Notes: generated from the sequence alone by a model not told the origin. A stretch of DNA of 64,000 nt from Bimastos eiseni (GCA_959347315.1 OY365817.1:2266295-2330294); one strand, 5' to 3'. Numbered from the stretch's first letter, positions 60,901-62,775 are shown. A program made the numbers and translations.

Positions 60901-62523
60901 TTTGCTTTAACCAACGATGCCAATTACTACTTCTATTGTTAAGTAATAAAGTAAACATCGACTTAATTCACAGTTGTAGACCGCATTCTCAGCTACAGAT
61001 AGCATTATTCAATTTCGTGTGCATTCGAAAAGACTTTACCTTACATACATGTAGCAATTGCCTCAAATAACGTTCCTACATGTCCTCAAATCAGTTGTAT
61101 ACCTGGTCAACGTGATTTGAAAGGTTTTGTATCCAGCGATATTCGAAGCCAATCTCGTCAGTGACTGTTTTCCAGATCCACCGACTCCAACGAGCAAAGC
61201 GTGTCCCTTCGGCATTCCAATTATCCGTGATATCTTCACCAGATTCGTCATGGCATCCTGGAATAGAGTCGCTGAGCCATTTAGCCCTACTCAATCCCCT
61301 TCCTCCTTTTCTCCTTCTTCTTGTTAAAATAGCAACGCTGGGTAGTATCTCGCAATTAAAAATAAAGAGTTAAGCCCAAGGCGAGGGGCAGTAGGAAGGG
61401 AAATCAATTACCGACCCTTCCACAAAATAATCTAGTCCTCCATTCTCTGGGTGGCAGTTTTGGCTAAATCAAATGTAGGACGTGACAGACGCCTTGCATA
61501 GCTGCCGCACAATTAAATTCGACTCTTGTAATAACTTGTTATAATCCGTTCATATTTGCATACCTTCATATAGCGACACTCTGTCAGTTTGAACGAAATT
61601 AAATGAAGATTGTTACTACTATATTATTTCTGCACCTGGGGCCCAGGCTGTTAAAACTATTTTCCGGAGAAAGACGGATGGTTTACTGGAACATCTATAG
61701 GCCTGTAACTACTATTATCATTATTAGTAGTAGTTGTATTATTAATAATTATTATTAATATTATTATTATTATCGCTATTATCATTATTATTATTAGTCT
61801 ATTACTACTATATATACAACTACTGCAATTATTATTATTACTATCTATTAAGATTATCATTCTAATTATGATTATCATTCTAATTATGATTATCATTCTA
61901 ATTCTAATTATCATTCTAATTATCATTCCAATTATCATTCTAATTATCATTCCAATTATCATTCTAAATATTATCATTCTAATTATCATTATCATTCTAA
62001 TTATCATTCTAATCATCATCATCATTATTATTGTGTTATTGCTCTCTGTCTGTATCACTTAACCACCTGCCTATGGCTCTGAGTCGCCGAGAACAATCCT
62101 CCCTATTGTTCTGCATCATAAAAAATTCACAAAATACACTAGCAGTGGTGAACCCACTGGGACGCAGCGCTTGAGGAATCGACACTTGTATCCCCTAAAG
62201 TTGACTTTTTTCCTTCTTTCGCCAGGCGGCGGCGTTTGTTAAAAATGGGCGCCCTGCGTGGCGGCCGACGGTTAATTTCGACTCCTGTAATAGCTCGTCA
62301 TCATTCGCTAATACTGTACTTGAAATCATACTGCGGTTTGGCAATTGAAATTAAACGAAGATTATTAGTATTACCTTAAAGAAGACGAGGTCCATCTTCG
62401 CACCTCTGACCGACTCGTTGTACTGCTGTTGGTGCATCTCCAGGCGATCTGATAACTCCTCGAAGTTGTTGATTGGTTCGTAGATCTTAGGGGCATCCGT
62501 ATCAGCGTCATCCCCATCGTCTC
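1687..62523 (-). CDS. DNAH5/DNAH8-like: Axonemal outer-arm dynein heavy chain, C-terminal 25 exons (5' part outside window)
   Basis: Seen: 25 minus-strand segments with AG acceptors and GT donors (one GC) join in phase into 1738 residues ending at a stop at 1687-1689. Order of parts: AAA3-AAA4 linker, AAA4, stalk coiled coil 1, microtubule-binding domain, coiled coil 2, AAA5, AAA6, C-terminal domain. Family knowledge: the motifs [43 protein letters not shown] and the end RGVALL-x-D-x-K are those of the DNAH5/DNAH8 class, the metazoan counterpart of the Chlamydomonas gamma heavy chain. This ATP-driven motor of the outer dynein arm slides doublet microtubules in cilia and flagella. Inference: the gene is intact, since all phases match and no internal stop was found. 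The N-terminal tail and AAA1-AAA3 lie beyond 64000. Introns range from a few hundred bases to 11.5 kb and carry nearly all the repeats listed below. DNAH5 versus DNAH8 cannot be separated here. Confidence 0.96.
1974..2235 (-). mobile_element. tRNA-derived SINE with 15-bp tail repeat
   Basis: On the minus strand the head is tRNA-like: an A-box region (TGGCCAATTGGTTAGAG, 2211-2227) and a B box GGTTCGACCC (2163-2172), without a clean cloverleaf. A body sharing gcccttcttccaa...gtgcac...cggcgcaat with 51015-51090 follows, then a 3' tail of four units of caaatcaagttcaaa (plus strand, 1974-2032) that runs right up to the exon 25 acceptor. Confidence 0.75.
2439..2694 (-). CDS. DNAH5/DNAH8-like: Dynein heavy chain exon 24
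   Basis: Starts after CCACAG with [19 protein letters not shown] and contains the hallmark [20 protein letters not shown], then THKGWAL-type sequence (here [12 protein letters not shown]). It ends PTE plus G at a GTCTGT donor. Confidence 0.96.
2695..4369. other. Intron 23/24 with an unrecognised GC-richer block
   Basis: From about 2920 to 4050 base composition is richer in G and C than the neighbouring intron sequence. It holds two plus-strand open frames (3106-3423 and 3420-3716, overlapping by ATGA). No family recognised. A transposon-derived block is likely but unproven. Confidence 0.4.
4370..4582 (-). CDS. DNAH5/DNAH8-like: Dynein heavy chain exon 23
   Basis: After GGTAG it reads [20 protein letters not shown], then [37 protein letters not shown] and [12 protein letters not shown] at a GTCAGA donor. 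It has 71 codons, phase 0 at both ends. Confidence 0.95.
4583..5855. other. Intron 22/23
   Basis: Holds a decayed 95-bp LINE-tail repeat (4785-4860), a (tta)n stretch near 5288-5328, a (tg)n stretch near 5360-5382 and two AGGTCAAAGGTCA sites. No gene seen. Confidence 0.6.
5571..5640 (+). promoter_or_regulatory. Pair of perfect DR1 motifs
   Basis: AGGTCAAAGGTCA occurs exactly at 5571-5583 and again at 5628-5640. This is two AGGTCA half-sites with one-base spacing, the known binding site type for RXR/HNF4-class nuclear receptors. Function here is not shown; the flanks (ccctaggtcaaaggtca) suggest a small repeat. Confidence 0.4.
5856..6012 (-). CDS. DNAH5/DNAH8-like: Dynein heavy chain exon 22
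   Basis: After TTCCAG one base completes Thr, then [36 protein letters not shown] and LPDDYIAHE at a GTATTA donor. It has 52 complete codons. The upstream intron is 7.3 kb and holds a minus-strand LINE relic. Confidence 0.95.
6407..6439. repeat. (AT)n microsatellite
   Basis: Uninterrupted alternating AT run within intron 21/22. Confidence 0.95.
6981..7310. repeat. Inverted repeat, arms about 50 bp
   Basis: The arm at 6981-7030 (starts gattctcagttgtctgcccg) matches the reverse complement of 7259-7310 with a few mismatches. The roughly 230-base spacer includes an L2-like LINE tail fragment (about 7040-7150). This looks like a foldback element or an inverted duplication. Confidence 0.75.
7396..7480 (+). 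repeat. Dispersed ggactggcac repeat, copy
   Basis: Contains atgataagcatcgccctcctcc and cttaggactggcacggtcag, the core of a short interspersed repeat found at least 14 times in the window in both orientations. The best full copy is 39455-39640. Confidence 0.6.
7557..7645 (-). repeat. 95-bp LINE-tail repeat, copy
   Basis: Contains ggatggatccggagtttaac, gccgttgaagtagtcag and cattacagcacttacagc. The reverse complement resembles the last about 80 bases of the RNase H LINE family at 23.2 and 31.3 kb. Confidence 0.65.
7985..8062 (+). repeat. Dispersed ggactggcac repeat, copy
   Basis: Variant core gattagcgtgcccttctcc and gggaccagcgctgtcaacg, same family as 39455-39640. Confidence 0.5.
9003..10330 (-). 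mobile_element. Non-LTR retrotransposon relic (reverse transcriptase, 3' half)
   Basis: On the minus strand, reading from 10330 down: reverse-transcriptase block [16 protein letters not shown], then after a +1 shift [20 protein letters not shown] with the FADD catalytic core, then [19 protein letters not shown] and [19 protein letters not shown]. Several stops and frameshifts make it dead. The 3' untranslated end (gaccgaggtcct at about 9040) is shared with 27497-28096. CR1/Jockey-superfamily affinity is inferred from motif style. Confidence 0.85.
10650..10745. repeat. (TTA)n microsatellite
   Basis: Trinucleotide run with a few ATC and ACT interruptions, in intron 21/22. Confidence 0.95.
11215..12025 (-). 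repeat. Cluster of four dispersed ggactggcac repeats
   Basis: Four head-to-tail copies (about 11215-11300, 11605-11690, 11735-11830, 11935-12020) of the sequence cctggataaaggaggag, gacgctaatgatctttgtta, cgtcgttaaactg. Copies differ at many sites, so this is not a recent tandem array. The family is unknown; a SINE or MITE is likely. Confidence 0.6.
12263..12759. mobile_element. Foldback/MITE-like element with repeated ggacaattcgtcgc termini
   Basis: The left end has four to five direct copies of ggacaattcgtcgc; the right end has the reverse complement (gcgacgaattgtcc) three times. The middle is AT-rich and non-coding. Just outside the right end is a tRNA-like sequence. Terminal direct repeats in inverted orientation are typical of foldback elements. 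Confidence 0.65.
12765..12855 (-). mobile_element. tRNA-like SINE head
   Basis: The minus strand carries GTGGCGTAGTGGGATG (A-box-like) and GGTTCCAAGTC (B-box-like, 12777-12787). The fold is imperfect and no mature tRNA end is seen, so I call it SINE-derived. Confidence 0.45.
12972..13024. repeat. (AT)n microsatellite
   Basis: About 26 uninterrupted AT units. Confidence 0.95.
13288..13399 (-). CDS. DNAH5/DNAH8-like: Dynein heavy chain exon 21
   Basis: Starts after CTTAAG with two bases completing Gly, then [19 protein letters not shown] and [10 protein letters not shown], a conserved block of the C-terminal domain. It ends with AC before GTAAGA, and exon 22 supplies the third base of Thr. 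The acceptor flank is tandemly repeated in the intron. Confidence 0.94.
13388..13595 (-). repeat. About four tandem copies of the exon 21 acceptor flank
   Basis: Plus strand: tagccttaagaaatcagaag at the exon edge recurs as tagcactaagaactctaaag (about 13445), tagccctaagaaatcaaaag (about 13500) and taaccaaaagcaattagaag (about 13565), with shared gtataaaa and gtcagggtcag spacers. Period is 55-65 bp. Confidence 0.7.
13738..13888 (-). CDS. DNAH5/DNAH8-like: Dynein heavy chain exon 20 with GC donor
   Basis: After TTGCAG it reads [36 protein letters not shown] and ends FEFYA plus G. The donor is CAG/GCAAGT, a classical GC-AG site; no GT nearby would keep the conserved FYAGYKIP junction. Confidence 0.94.
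13889..15270. other. Intron 19/20, proximal part
   Basis: A hAT-like terminus (cagaggtgtcaaacctg, then gggcc) begins near 13941; its other end was not found. A 37-bp unit is perfectly duplicated at 15009-15082 (cgtaattttggtatatttc...). The 131-residue open frame at 13996-14391 shows no family feature and is not called. Confidence 0.5.
15270..17005 (+). mobile_element. RNase H-bearing LINE family, copy A (internally deleted)
   Basis: The 5' part is unlike copies B and C: a short frame from ATG 15441 ([19 protein letters not shown]) that looks like the basic, Ser-rich start of an ORF1. At about 15552 it joins sequence homologous to copies B and C downstream of RNase H, including the terminal GLCSLCK-type Cys motif (degraded), then a shared 3' UTR of about 1 kb ending gttaaactgtggattaataa. 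Dead. Confidence 0.7.
17209..17699 (-). CDS. DNAH5/DNAH8-like: Dynein heavy chain exon 19: AAA6
   Basis: Largest exon in the window, 163 complete codons. Reads [77 protein letters not shown] and [13 protein letters not shown]. It ends VDPKK at a GTTCGA donor. The acceptor AG at 17700-17701 lies inside a stretch that matches a dispersed repeat; with exon 18 the junction codon is CCG (Pro). Confidence 0.97.
17688..17745 (-). repeat. Dispersed-repeat homology at the exon 19 acceptor
   Basis: Plus strand cattgatatcgctccacacc...aaagatataaatacaaat matches 15291-15350 and the reverse complement of 20333-20410 at most positions. It covers the acceptor AG and the first about 12 exonic bases. Confidence 0.65.
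17951..18215 (-). repeat. Tandem copies of the exon 18 splice donor
   Basis: About nine imperfect units of 25-38 bases with the plus-strand theme gaacttac(a/g)cattcctttg. On the sense strand each reads CAAAGGAATG-N-GTAAGTTC. Intact GTAAGTTC occurs at 17973, 18023, 18059, 18134 and the true donor near 18202 (plus-strand starts). Confidence 0.8.
18210..18345 (-). CDS. DNAH5/DNAH8-like: Dynein heavy chain exon 18: AAA6
   Basis: After TTTCAG it reads [18 protein letters not shown], then [18 protein letters not shown] and ends LAKSKGM plus C at a consensus GTAAGT donor. The donor and the last about 15 exonic bases recur as imperfect tandem copies in the intron (see findings). Confidence 0.95.
18346..18636. 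other. Intron 17/18, gactgatt-like degenerate repeats
   Basis: Low-complexity mixture of gactgact, gttgactag and ttgattga words, continuing on the other side of the hAT insertion at 20166-20500. No gene. Confidence 0.6.
18637..20157. mobile_element. hAT-type DNA transposon remnant with 8-bp target duplication
   Basis: Terminal inverted repeats cagtgattctcaacctgtgg (left) and ggttgagagccactg (right), flanked by gtctatct and atctatct (7 of 8 identical). The internal gggtcg-rich ends are typical of hAT/Charlie-like elements. No transposase was seen; the interior is occupied by a LINE fragment. Confidence 0.85.
19130..20070 (+). mobile_element. L2/CR1-like reverse transcriptase relic nested in the hAT element
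   Basis: Reads [19 protein letters not shown] (YADD core), [18 protein letters not shown], then after a frameshift near 19350 [39 protein letters not shown] and DTLHWLPVEDRI-like sequence after a stop at about 19670. The tail has ggcgctatataaat. Dead, 5' truncated. Confidence 0.85.
20333..20412 (-). repeat. Dispersed repeat shared with 15.3 kb and the exon 19 acceptor
   Basis: The reverse complement matches 15271-15360 closely (catcgatatcgcaccacacc, aaagatataaatacaaactc). Only this 80-100 base stretch is shared, with no further LINE sequence here. Confidence 0.6.
20508..20675 (-). CDS. DNAH5/DNAH8-like: Dynein heavy chain exon 17
   Basis: Starts after GATTAG with [20 protein letters not shown], continues [18 protein letters not shown] and ends AEVMGKQ at a GTCAGG donor. 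It has 56 codons, phase 0 at both ends. The downstream intron is built of gactgatt-like repeats and a hAT element. Confidence 0.95.
20720..20800 (-). repeat. L2-like LINE tail
   Basis: tttatatagcgcccattcaa, then cagaagcgttcccat, the same tail as 31900-31960. Confidence 0.5.
21000..21165 (-). mobile_element. tRNA-like SINE head
   Basis: The minus strand reads CTGGGTAGCGTGCTGGACGG, then CAGGGTTCAAATCCCTGC (B box, rc 21114-21126), a tRNA T-arm-like hairpin. No full cloverleaf. Confidence 0.5.
21250..21386 (-). CDS. DNAH5/DNAH8-like: Dynein heavy chain exon 16 (short, 45 codons)
   Basis: Too short to stand out as an open reading frame, but needed for continuity. After TGTTAG it completes the split Gly of exon 15 and reads [36 protein letters not shown], ending RSEK at a GTTCTT donor. 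Related dyneins have this same block between the helical segment FIKG and the WFD-x-E-x-PEE region of the next exon. Confidence 0.93.
21400..21495. repeat. (GAT/AAT)n microsatellite
   Basis: Runs of gatgatgat then aataataac. Confidence 0.9.
21793..23205 (+). mobile_element. RNase H-bearing LINE family, copy B
   Basis: Starts inside RNase [21 protein letters not shown] (acidic Glu), [15 protein letters not shown] (Asp) and [17 protein letters not shown], the last RNase H motif. A deletion near 22065 removes part of the next block. The downstream frame 22205-22531 holds [19 protein letters not shown], the C-terminal CCHC-like motif. The 3' UTR ends gttaaactgtggattaataa. I/Nimb-like clade affinity is an inference. 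Confidence 0.85.
24105..24200 (-). repeat. Dispersed ggactggcac repeat, copy
   Basis: Degraded copy (cccaagcccggataatttaag, gatgccaataaccttgttta). Confidence 0.45.
24257..24301. repeat. (AT)n microsatellite
   Basis: Uninterrupted TA run. Confidence 0.95.
24885..25130. repeat. (TAA)n / (AATAAA)n microsatellite
   Basis: Long trinucleotide array with AAAT interruptions, 180 bases from exon 15. Confidence 0.95.
25308..25613 (-). CDS. DNAH5/DNAH8-like: Dynein heavy chain exon 15: AAA6 N-terminal part
   Basis: After GTGCAG two bases complete Val, then [36 protein letters not shown] and [19 protein letters not shown]. It ends FIK plus G at a GTATTC donor. A gatcagat-type degenerate repeat begins just downstream of the donor. 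Confidence 0.95.
26080..26325 (+). mobile_element. tRNA-derived SINE
   Basis: tRNA-like head: gtagtgattagcctaatgta (A-box region) and ggttcaaatccac (B box, 26131-26143), then an unrelated body (cccttcaccgaactgcgtc, gagacggcgagggag). Confidence 0.5.
26780..26870 (-). mobile_element. tRNA-like SINE head
   Basis: The minus strand has GAGGGCGTAGCTGAGG and GGTGTTCGATTCCCG (B box); tRNA-like but not a complete gene. Confidence 0.45.
27497..28096 (-). mobile_element. Second copy of the 9.0-kb LINE family (3' end only)
   Basis: Shares gaagaccgaggtcctgt-like 3' sequence, agaggaggaggtggagcgca and ggtatagtgtgatttg-type blocks with 9003-9560. 5' truncated; only the decayed ORF end remains. Confidence 0.75.
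28106..28331 (+). mobile_element. hAT-type MITE, truncated copy
   Basis: Left terminus cagaggtgtaacaaggtttt and the body ggggggcactaattatctta match 37636-37921; the right terminus is missing. Confidence 0.7.
28655..29175 (-). repeat. Dispersed ggactggcac repeat interrupted by a MITE
   Basis: caaaggaggagggtgacgct (28660) continues after the insertion as agtcgttaaactgaaa (29152). Confidence 0.6.
28691..29126. mobile_element. MITE with about 48-bp terminal inverted repeats
   Basis: Left end ggtactataattttaattc and right end gaattaaaattatagtacc are exact inverted copies over 28 bases; similarity continues about 20 more. Flanks gatttgtg and gatttttt suggest an 8-bp duplication (6 of 8). Non-coding. 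Confidence 0.8.
29500..31288 (+). mobile_element. RNase H-bearing LINE family, copy C
   Basis: Longest copy. The RNase H domain runs from [19 protein letters not shown] through [31 protein letters not shown] and [20 protein letters not shown]. It has a stop after EVLL, frame breaks near 29660 and 30085, and a deletion that removes the Cys motif. The 3' UTR matches copies A and B and ends gtggattaataataaa. Confidence 0.85.
31395..31480 (+). repeat. Dispersed ggactggcac repeat, copy
   Basis: aacaaagatcattaacggag, then cttaggactggccctgcac. Confidence 0.55.
31640..31770 (+). repeat. Dispersed repeat, 5' half
   Basis: caaaggtgtctaacgtgaac, then cgacaccgtgtgataacaag, matching the first half of 39455-39640. 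Confidence 0.5.
31868..32420 (-). mobile_element. L2/CR1-like LINE 3' fragment
   Basis: The minus-strand frame encodes the C-terminal end of a LINE ORF2: [57 protein letters not shown] and [19 protein letters not shown], then the tail cgctatat-like sequence and (GAAT)n at 31868-31890. The frame is largely open, so this is a relatively young copy, but 5' truncated. Confidence 0.88.
32421..33240. other. Intron 14/15, middle part
   Basis: One dispersed ggactggcac repeat (32925-33000); otherwise nothing recognised. Confidence 0.5.
33480..36110. repeat. Complex repeat block with a 28S rRNA-like motif
   Basis: GC-richer than its surroundings and non-coding. Recurring pieces: ttggctacct-N7-gtcatagttactcctc (six copies), gtgaccccgtcggtggccgt (33776, 33999, degraded 34240), cgcggtttccccgcg (34437, 34633), gcgtgtctgatcg (34404, 35681) and a roughly 105-base unit at 35425 and 35922 (cagaatatat...gtgttgg...cacggaaat). 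Spacing between copies is irregular. Source element not recognised. Confidence 0.7.
36111..36724. other. Intron 14/15, distal part
   Basis: Single-copy looking, moderately GC-rich. Nothing recognised. Confidence 0.4.
36725..36795. repeat. Short palindromic element flanked by TTAA
   Basis: ttaaccctttagcgatca at the left and tggtcgttaaagggttaa at the right form 18-base arms with two mismatches. TTAA ends and CCCTTT termini are like piggyBac-type MITEs. Confidence 0.5.
36800..36900 (+). repeat. L2-like LINE tail
   Basis: cttgagaggtgctaaatgaa followed by gaatgaatggatggatgg. Confidence 0.5.
37110..37353 (-). CDS. DNAH5/DNAH8-like: Dynein heavy chain exon 14: AAA5-AAA6 helical segment
   Basis: After CGTTAG the exon reads [19 protein letters not shown], then [20 protein letters not shown] and ends [10 protein letters not shown] plus one base before a GTAGGG donor. 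The downstream intron, 11.5 kb, is the longest in the window. Confidence 0.95.
37636..37921. mobile_element. hAT-type MITE, complete copy
   Basis: Termini cagaggtgcaacaagg and cttgttacactcctg are inverted repeats; flanks gcttatac and gcctatac are an 8-bp duplication (7 of 8). Body is G- and C-run rich (gggggcactgag). 286 bp, non-coding. Confidence 0.85.
38024..38167. repeat. Perfect 24-bp unit in six copies
   Basis: The unit starts aagtttaacagactggctga, ends tgct, and fills 144 bases exactly. Both strands are open through it (KFNRLADA on plus, ASASLLNL on minus) only because the period is a multiple of three. Confidence 0.95.
38320..38405. repeat. (GA)n / (GAGACA)n low complexity
   Basis: Purine-rich stretch of gagacagagagaaagag type. 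Confidence 0.9.
39455..39640 (+). repeat. Dispersed ggactggcac repeat, best full copy
   Basis: Runs from aaaggtgtccgaacttgac through gtttcagttgaaacgacact, aacaaagatcgtaagcgtcg and ggcttgggactggcactgtc to gtgcaatcagtggcggag. Short pieces of it recur across the window in both orientations. No tRNA promoter boxes seen; class unknown. Confidence 0.6.
40044..40382 (-). CDS. DNAH5/DNAH8-like: Dynein heavy chain exon 13: AAA5
   Basis: The exon has 113 codons. After TTGAG it reads [17 protein letters not shown], then [36 protein letters not shown] and [17 protein letters not shown]. It ends MEKK at a GTGATT donor. Its acceptor faces a 0.7-kb GTCAG-type tandem array on the intron side. Confidence 0.96.
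40430..41160. repeat. GTCAG/GTAAG minisatellite
   Basis: Tandem mixture of gtca, gtcagtcagtaag and gtaaggtcagtcagtcag units over 0.7 kb, starting about 50 bases outside the exon 13 acceptor. On the sense strand it reads as repeated CTGAC and CTTACTGAC. Confidence 0.95.
41161..41995. other. Intron 12/13, remainder
   Basis: Pyrimidine-rich tract 41170-41400, two L2-like LINE tails (41755-41780 and 41820-41860, gcgctatat) and a ctctcc-rich stretch at 41945-41995 next to the exon 12 donor. No gene. Confidence 0.55.
41996..42190 (-). CDS. DNAH5/DNAH8-like: Dynein heavy chain exon 12: AAA5
   Basis: Starts after GATAG with [20 protein letters not shown], continues [18 protein letters not shown] and [17 protein letters not shown], the usual AAA5 signature with no functional P-loop. 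It ends LQ at a GTGAGA donor. The intron just downstream is a (ctctcc) pyrimidine tract on the plus strand. Confidence 0.95.
42419..42679. mobile_element. hAT-type MITE, complete copy (opposite orientation)
   Basis: Termini cagggctgtaacaagcgg and ccttgctacacctgtg; flanks ataggaag and atgggaag (7 of 8). Same family as 37636-37921. Confidence 0.85.
43511..43768 (-). CDS. DNAH5/DNAH8-like: Dynein heavy chain exon 11: coiled coil 2 to AAA5
   Basis: After CTGTAG it reads [19 protein letters not shown], finishes coiled coil 2, and enters AAA5 through [20 protein letters not shown]. It ends GIPLSE at a GTACGC donor, 86 codons, phase 0 at both ends. Confidence 0.95.
43825..44035 (-). repeat. Two dispersed ggactggcac repeats in tandem
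   Basis: Both have ctctctgacagtgccagt-like starts and cgctgatgatccttgttat-like middles ending cgttaaactaaaactac. Confidence 0.55.
44147..44235 (-). repeat. 95-bp LINE-tail repeat, copy
   Basis: gatggatggatcctgagttt, then gaccgttgccgtcgacag and gcatattacagcac. Confidence 0.65.
44236..44640. repeat. Degenerate aaggtaagatta-type repeat
   Basis: Purine-rich words such as aaggtaagatta and gataaggtaaga recur imperfectly here and again at 44930-45295, either side of exon 10. Confidence 0.6.
44670..44807 (-). CDS. DNAH5/DNAH8-like: Dynein heavy chain exon 10: stalk coiled coil 2
   Basis: The exon has 46 codons of charged helix: [20 protein letters not shown], then [20 protein letters not shown], ending LEKQ at a GTCAAT donor. 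The acceptor is TTTTAG. This is the proximal part of coiled coil 2, which pairs with exons 6 and 7. It sits between the G-rich array intron and exon 11. Confidence 0.93.
45342..47125. repeat. 119-unit array of the 15-mer cccctccccaacatt
   Basis: 1784 bases: 118 units of 15 and one of 14 (near 45626). Variants cctctcccc, cccctctcc and cctctccct form a higher-order pattern; the rare unit cctcttcccaacatt at 46616 and 46931 is 315 bases (21 units) apart with the same order of variants after it. The minus strand, sense for the dynein gene, is GGGGAGGGGAATGTT. Confidence 0.98.
47419..47586 (-). CDS. DNAH5/DNAH8-like: Dynein heavy chain exon 9: end of microtubule-binding domain
   Basis: After ATCCAG the exon reads [19 protein letters not shown], then [17 protein letters not shown] and [10 protein letters not shown], the second half of the stalk tip. 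The donor is AAG/GTCAAC, chosen because the next exon resumes with ANLAVQE. Immediately downstream in the intron is the 119-unit 15-mer array. Confidence 0.95.
47680..47765 (+). repeat. L2-like LINE tail
   Basis: gggtcgggagcgctcctggg, ccttgaacgggcgctatata, then gataaatgaatgatg. Confidence 0.6.
47766..49240. other. Intron 8/9, middle
   Basis: AT-rich, no genes. A further LINE tail at 47925-47965 (accctatataaatctc). At 49126-49139 ggttgagaaccaca resembles the right terminus of the hAT element at 18.6 kb, but no partner end was found. Confidence 0.5.
49425..49860. repeat. (ATC)n microsatellite with internal longer repeats
   Basis: catcatcaccatcatgatca words, with atgataatcatcactaatc repeated at about 49636 and 49726. 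It lies about 70 bases from exon 8. Confidence 0.95.
49929..50116 (-). CDS. DNAH5/DNAH8-like: Dynein heavy chain exon 8: microtubule-binding domain
   Basis: After TTTCAG two bases complete Val, then [20 protein letters not shown], the N-terminal helix of the stalk-tip microtubule-binding domain. A class-typical loop rich in Pro and Asp follows ([16 protein letters not shown]). It ends LLAFPK at a GTTGGA donor, a weak match to consensus. A (cat)n microsatellite array starts about 65 bases into the downstream intron. Confidence 0.95.
50440..50640. repeat. Degenerate gactgactg repeat
   Basis: ctggctgactgactgactgg and related words, next to the exon 7 donor side. Confidence 0.6.
50712..50814 (-). 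CDS. DNAH5/DNAH8-like: Dynein heavy chain exon 7: end of stalk coiled coil 1
   Basis: Short exon. After CCAG it reads [17 protein letters not shown], then [17 protein letters not shown], the distal coiled coil 1 leading to the microtubule-binding domain. It ends one base into a Val codon (G) before a GTTCGT donor. Confidence 0.95.
50985..51095 (-). mobile_element. SINE fragment, same family as 1974-2235
   Basis: Shares tgatatcgcccttcttccaa, gtgcacacgcctcggtgg and cgcaatagcagttgta with 2030-2110. The tRNA-like head is absent. Confidence 0.65.
51096..51640. other. Intron 6/7 remainder
   Basis: Pyrimidine-rich on the plus strand. No recognised gene; an 81-residue frame at 51382-51627 shows nothing familiar. 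Confidence 0.4.
51772..52134 (-). CDS. DNAH5/DNAH8-like: Dynein heavy chain exon 6: AAA4 lid and stalk coiled coil 1
   Basis: The exon has 121 codons. After TTGTAG it reads [17 protein letters not shown], then [14 protein letters not shown], the conserved lead into the stalk. The rest is a long heptad-rich helix ([36 protein letters not shown]), coiled coil 1. It ends VDEIS at a GTGAGT donor. Confidence 0.96.
52285..52450. repeat. Degenerate caaagacaagac repeat
   Basis: aaagacaagacaaagac words between exons 5 and 6. Confidence 0.8.
52488..52676 (-). CDS. DNAH5/DNAH8-like: Dynein heavy chain exon 5: end of AAA4
   Basis: Starts after CCTAG with [15 protein letters not shown] and contains the family signature [16 protein letters not shown]. 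It ends GDFQ at a GTATGT donor, 63 codons, phase 0 at both ends. A purine-rich repeat of the type caaagacaagac starts about 40 bases downstream in the intron. Confidence 0.95.
53081..53245 (-). CDS. DNAH5/DNAH8-like: Dynein heavy chain exon 4: AAA4
   Basis: After TCTAG the exon reads [17 protein letters not shown], continues through the [12 protein letters not shown] region and ends VVLCFSP at a consensus GTGAGT donor. This is the AAA4 core strand and sensor region. It is phase 0 at both ends, 55 codons. Confidence 0.95.
53246..54650. other. Intron 3/4, proximal part
   Basis: Contains a gagacagaggca microsatellite (53540-53620) and a tRNA-like remnant (53755-53840, minus, gccgattggctggagcg). 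The rest is unremarkable. Confidence 0.5.
54652..54742 (-). repeat. 95-bp LINE-tail repeat, copy
   Basis: ggatggatcctgagtttaac, gaggccgatgccgtcgccag and gcatattacagcacttgcag. Confidence 0.65.
55446..55535. repeat. 30-bp unit, nearly three copies
   Basis: atgctacgtcaatggctgac followed by ggcgactact, repeated almost exactly. Confidence 0.9.
55755..56040. repeat. gtagatagtagatac minisatellite
   Basis: cagtagatagtagata and tatctacagtagatag words, partly palindromic. Confidence 0.9.
56640..57845 (+). mobile_element. L2/CR1-like LINE 3' half
   Basis: Reads [20 protein letters not shown] (YADD core), [18 protein letters not shown], then a frameshift near 56985, [58 protein letters not shown] and [20 protein letters not shown], followed by PALWN and an in-frame TGA at 57475 where the family continues. 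The 3' UTR ends in (attac)n at about 57825-57845. Dead but not very old. Confidence 0.9.
58005..58312. mobile_element. Possible MITE with gggtacccg-rich ends
   Basis: Left end ggctgttaacgggtacccgg; the reverse complement of the right end starts ggctgtcaaaaaattttg and reaches cgacccgggtgcccg. Terminal pattern is hAT-like, but no target duplication was found. Confidence 0.4.
58532..58685 (-). CDS. DNAH5/DNAH8-like: Dynein heavy chain exon 3: AAA4 Walker B
   Basis: Starts after AAAAG with one base that completes Arg, then [19 protein letters not shown]. Walker B is [14 protein letters not shown] with the Asp-Asn-Glu core typical of AAA4 in this class. The exon ends SSGEV-type sequence at GAG with a GTAATC donor, phase 0. 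The following intron is 5.3 kb and contains an L2/CR1-like relic. Confidence 0.95.
58686..59894. other. Intron 2/3
   Basis: Contains a tgacgtca-rich stretch (58895-58995), LINE tails (59590-59645, 59800-59835) and no recognised gene. Confidence 0.5.
59895..60075 (+). mobile_element. L2/CR1-like LINE 3' end fragment
   Basis: Decayed ORF end [20 protein letters not shown], then tataagtgctatataaatct. Confidence 0.65.
60399..60490 (-). repeat. 95-bp LINE-tail repeat, copy
   Basis: gatggatggatggatccagg, gccgttgccgtcaacagaaa and gcatattacagcacc; the (ggat)n end marks the LINE 3' tail. Confidence 0.7.
61103..61257 (-). CDS. DNAH5/DNAH8-like: Dynein heavy chain exon 2: AAA4 P-loop
   Basis: Starts after CCAG with [12 protein letters not shown] and carries the AAA4 Walker A motif GVGGSGKQS with the invariant lysine, so AAA4 should still bind nucleotide. 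It ends QITLT plus two bases (AG) before the GTATAC donor. The split codon is completed by the next exon as arginine. Confidence 0.95.
61258..62374. other. Intron 1/2
   Basis: Holds an (ATT)n/(ATTATC)n microsatellite at about 61700-62035. Nothing else recognised. Confidence 0.6.
62375..62523 (-). CDS. DNAH5/DNAH8-like: Dynein heavy chain exon 1 of window: AAA3-AAA4 linker
   Basis: Begins after a TAG acceptor with two bases of a split codon, so the preceding exon (outside the window or unseen) must end in phase 1. It opens with an acidic run ([10 protein letters not shown]), a variable spot in the family, then the conserved [14 protein letters not shown] stretch that precedes AAA4. It ends AAG followed by a GTAATA donor, phase 0. 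I found no further dynein exon between here and 64000. Confidence 0.88.
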
Positions 62524-62639
62524 CTATGACCAACACACCCACGATCGCGTAACAGAGACTTACATAGCGCAATTACCATGGGTTTAACAAAGGCCCTTCG
62601 TGTTTAACAAATATGCTACAGAGTCATTTAAGGAAGTCT

Positions 62640-62775
62640 ATGAAGAATTGACGAGGGTATGTCTGTGGGTGTAATTTACATGGATTATGTCAAGGCATTT
62701 GATAAAGTACCTCATGCAGTGCTGAAAAAAATGTTGCAGACAGGTGAGATTCGAGGTTCATTGAATTAGCAGCAC
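62640..62775 (+). mobile_element. Reverse transcriptase fragment
   Basis: Reads SVGVIYMDYVKAFDKVPHAV followed by LKKMLQTGEI, the reverse-transcriptase block with the first catalytic Asp (D-x-x-K-A-F-D). Only about 45 codons survive; family not assigned. Confidence 0.75.
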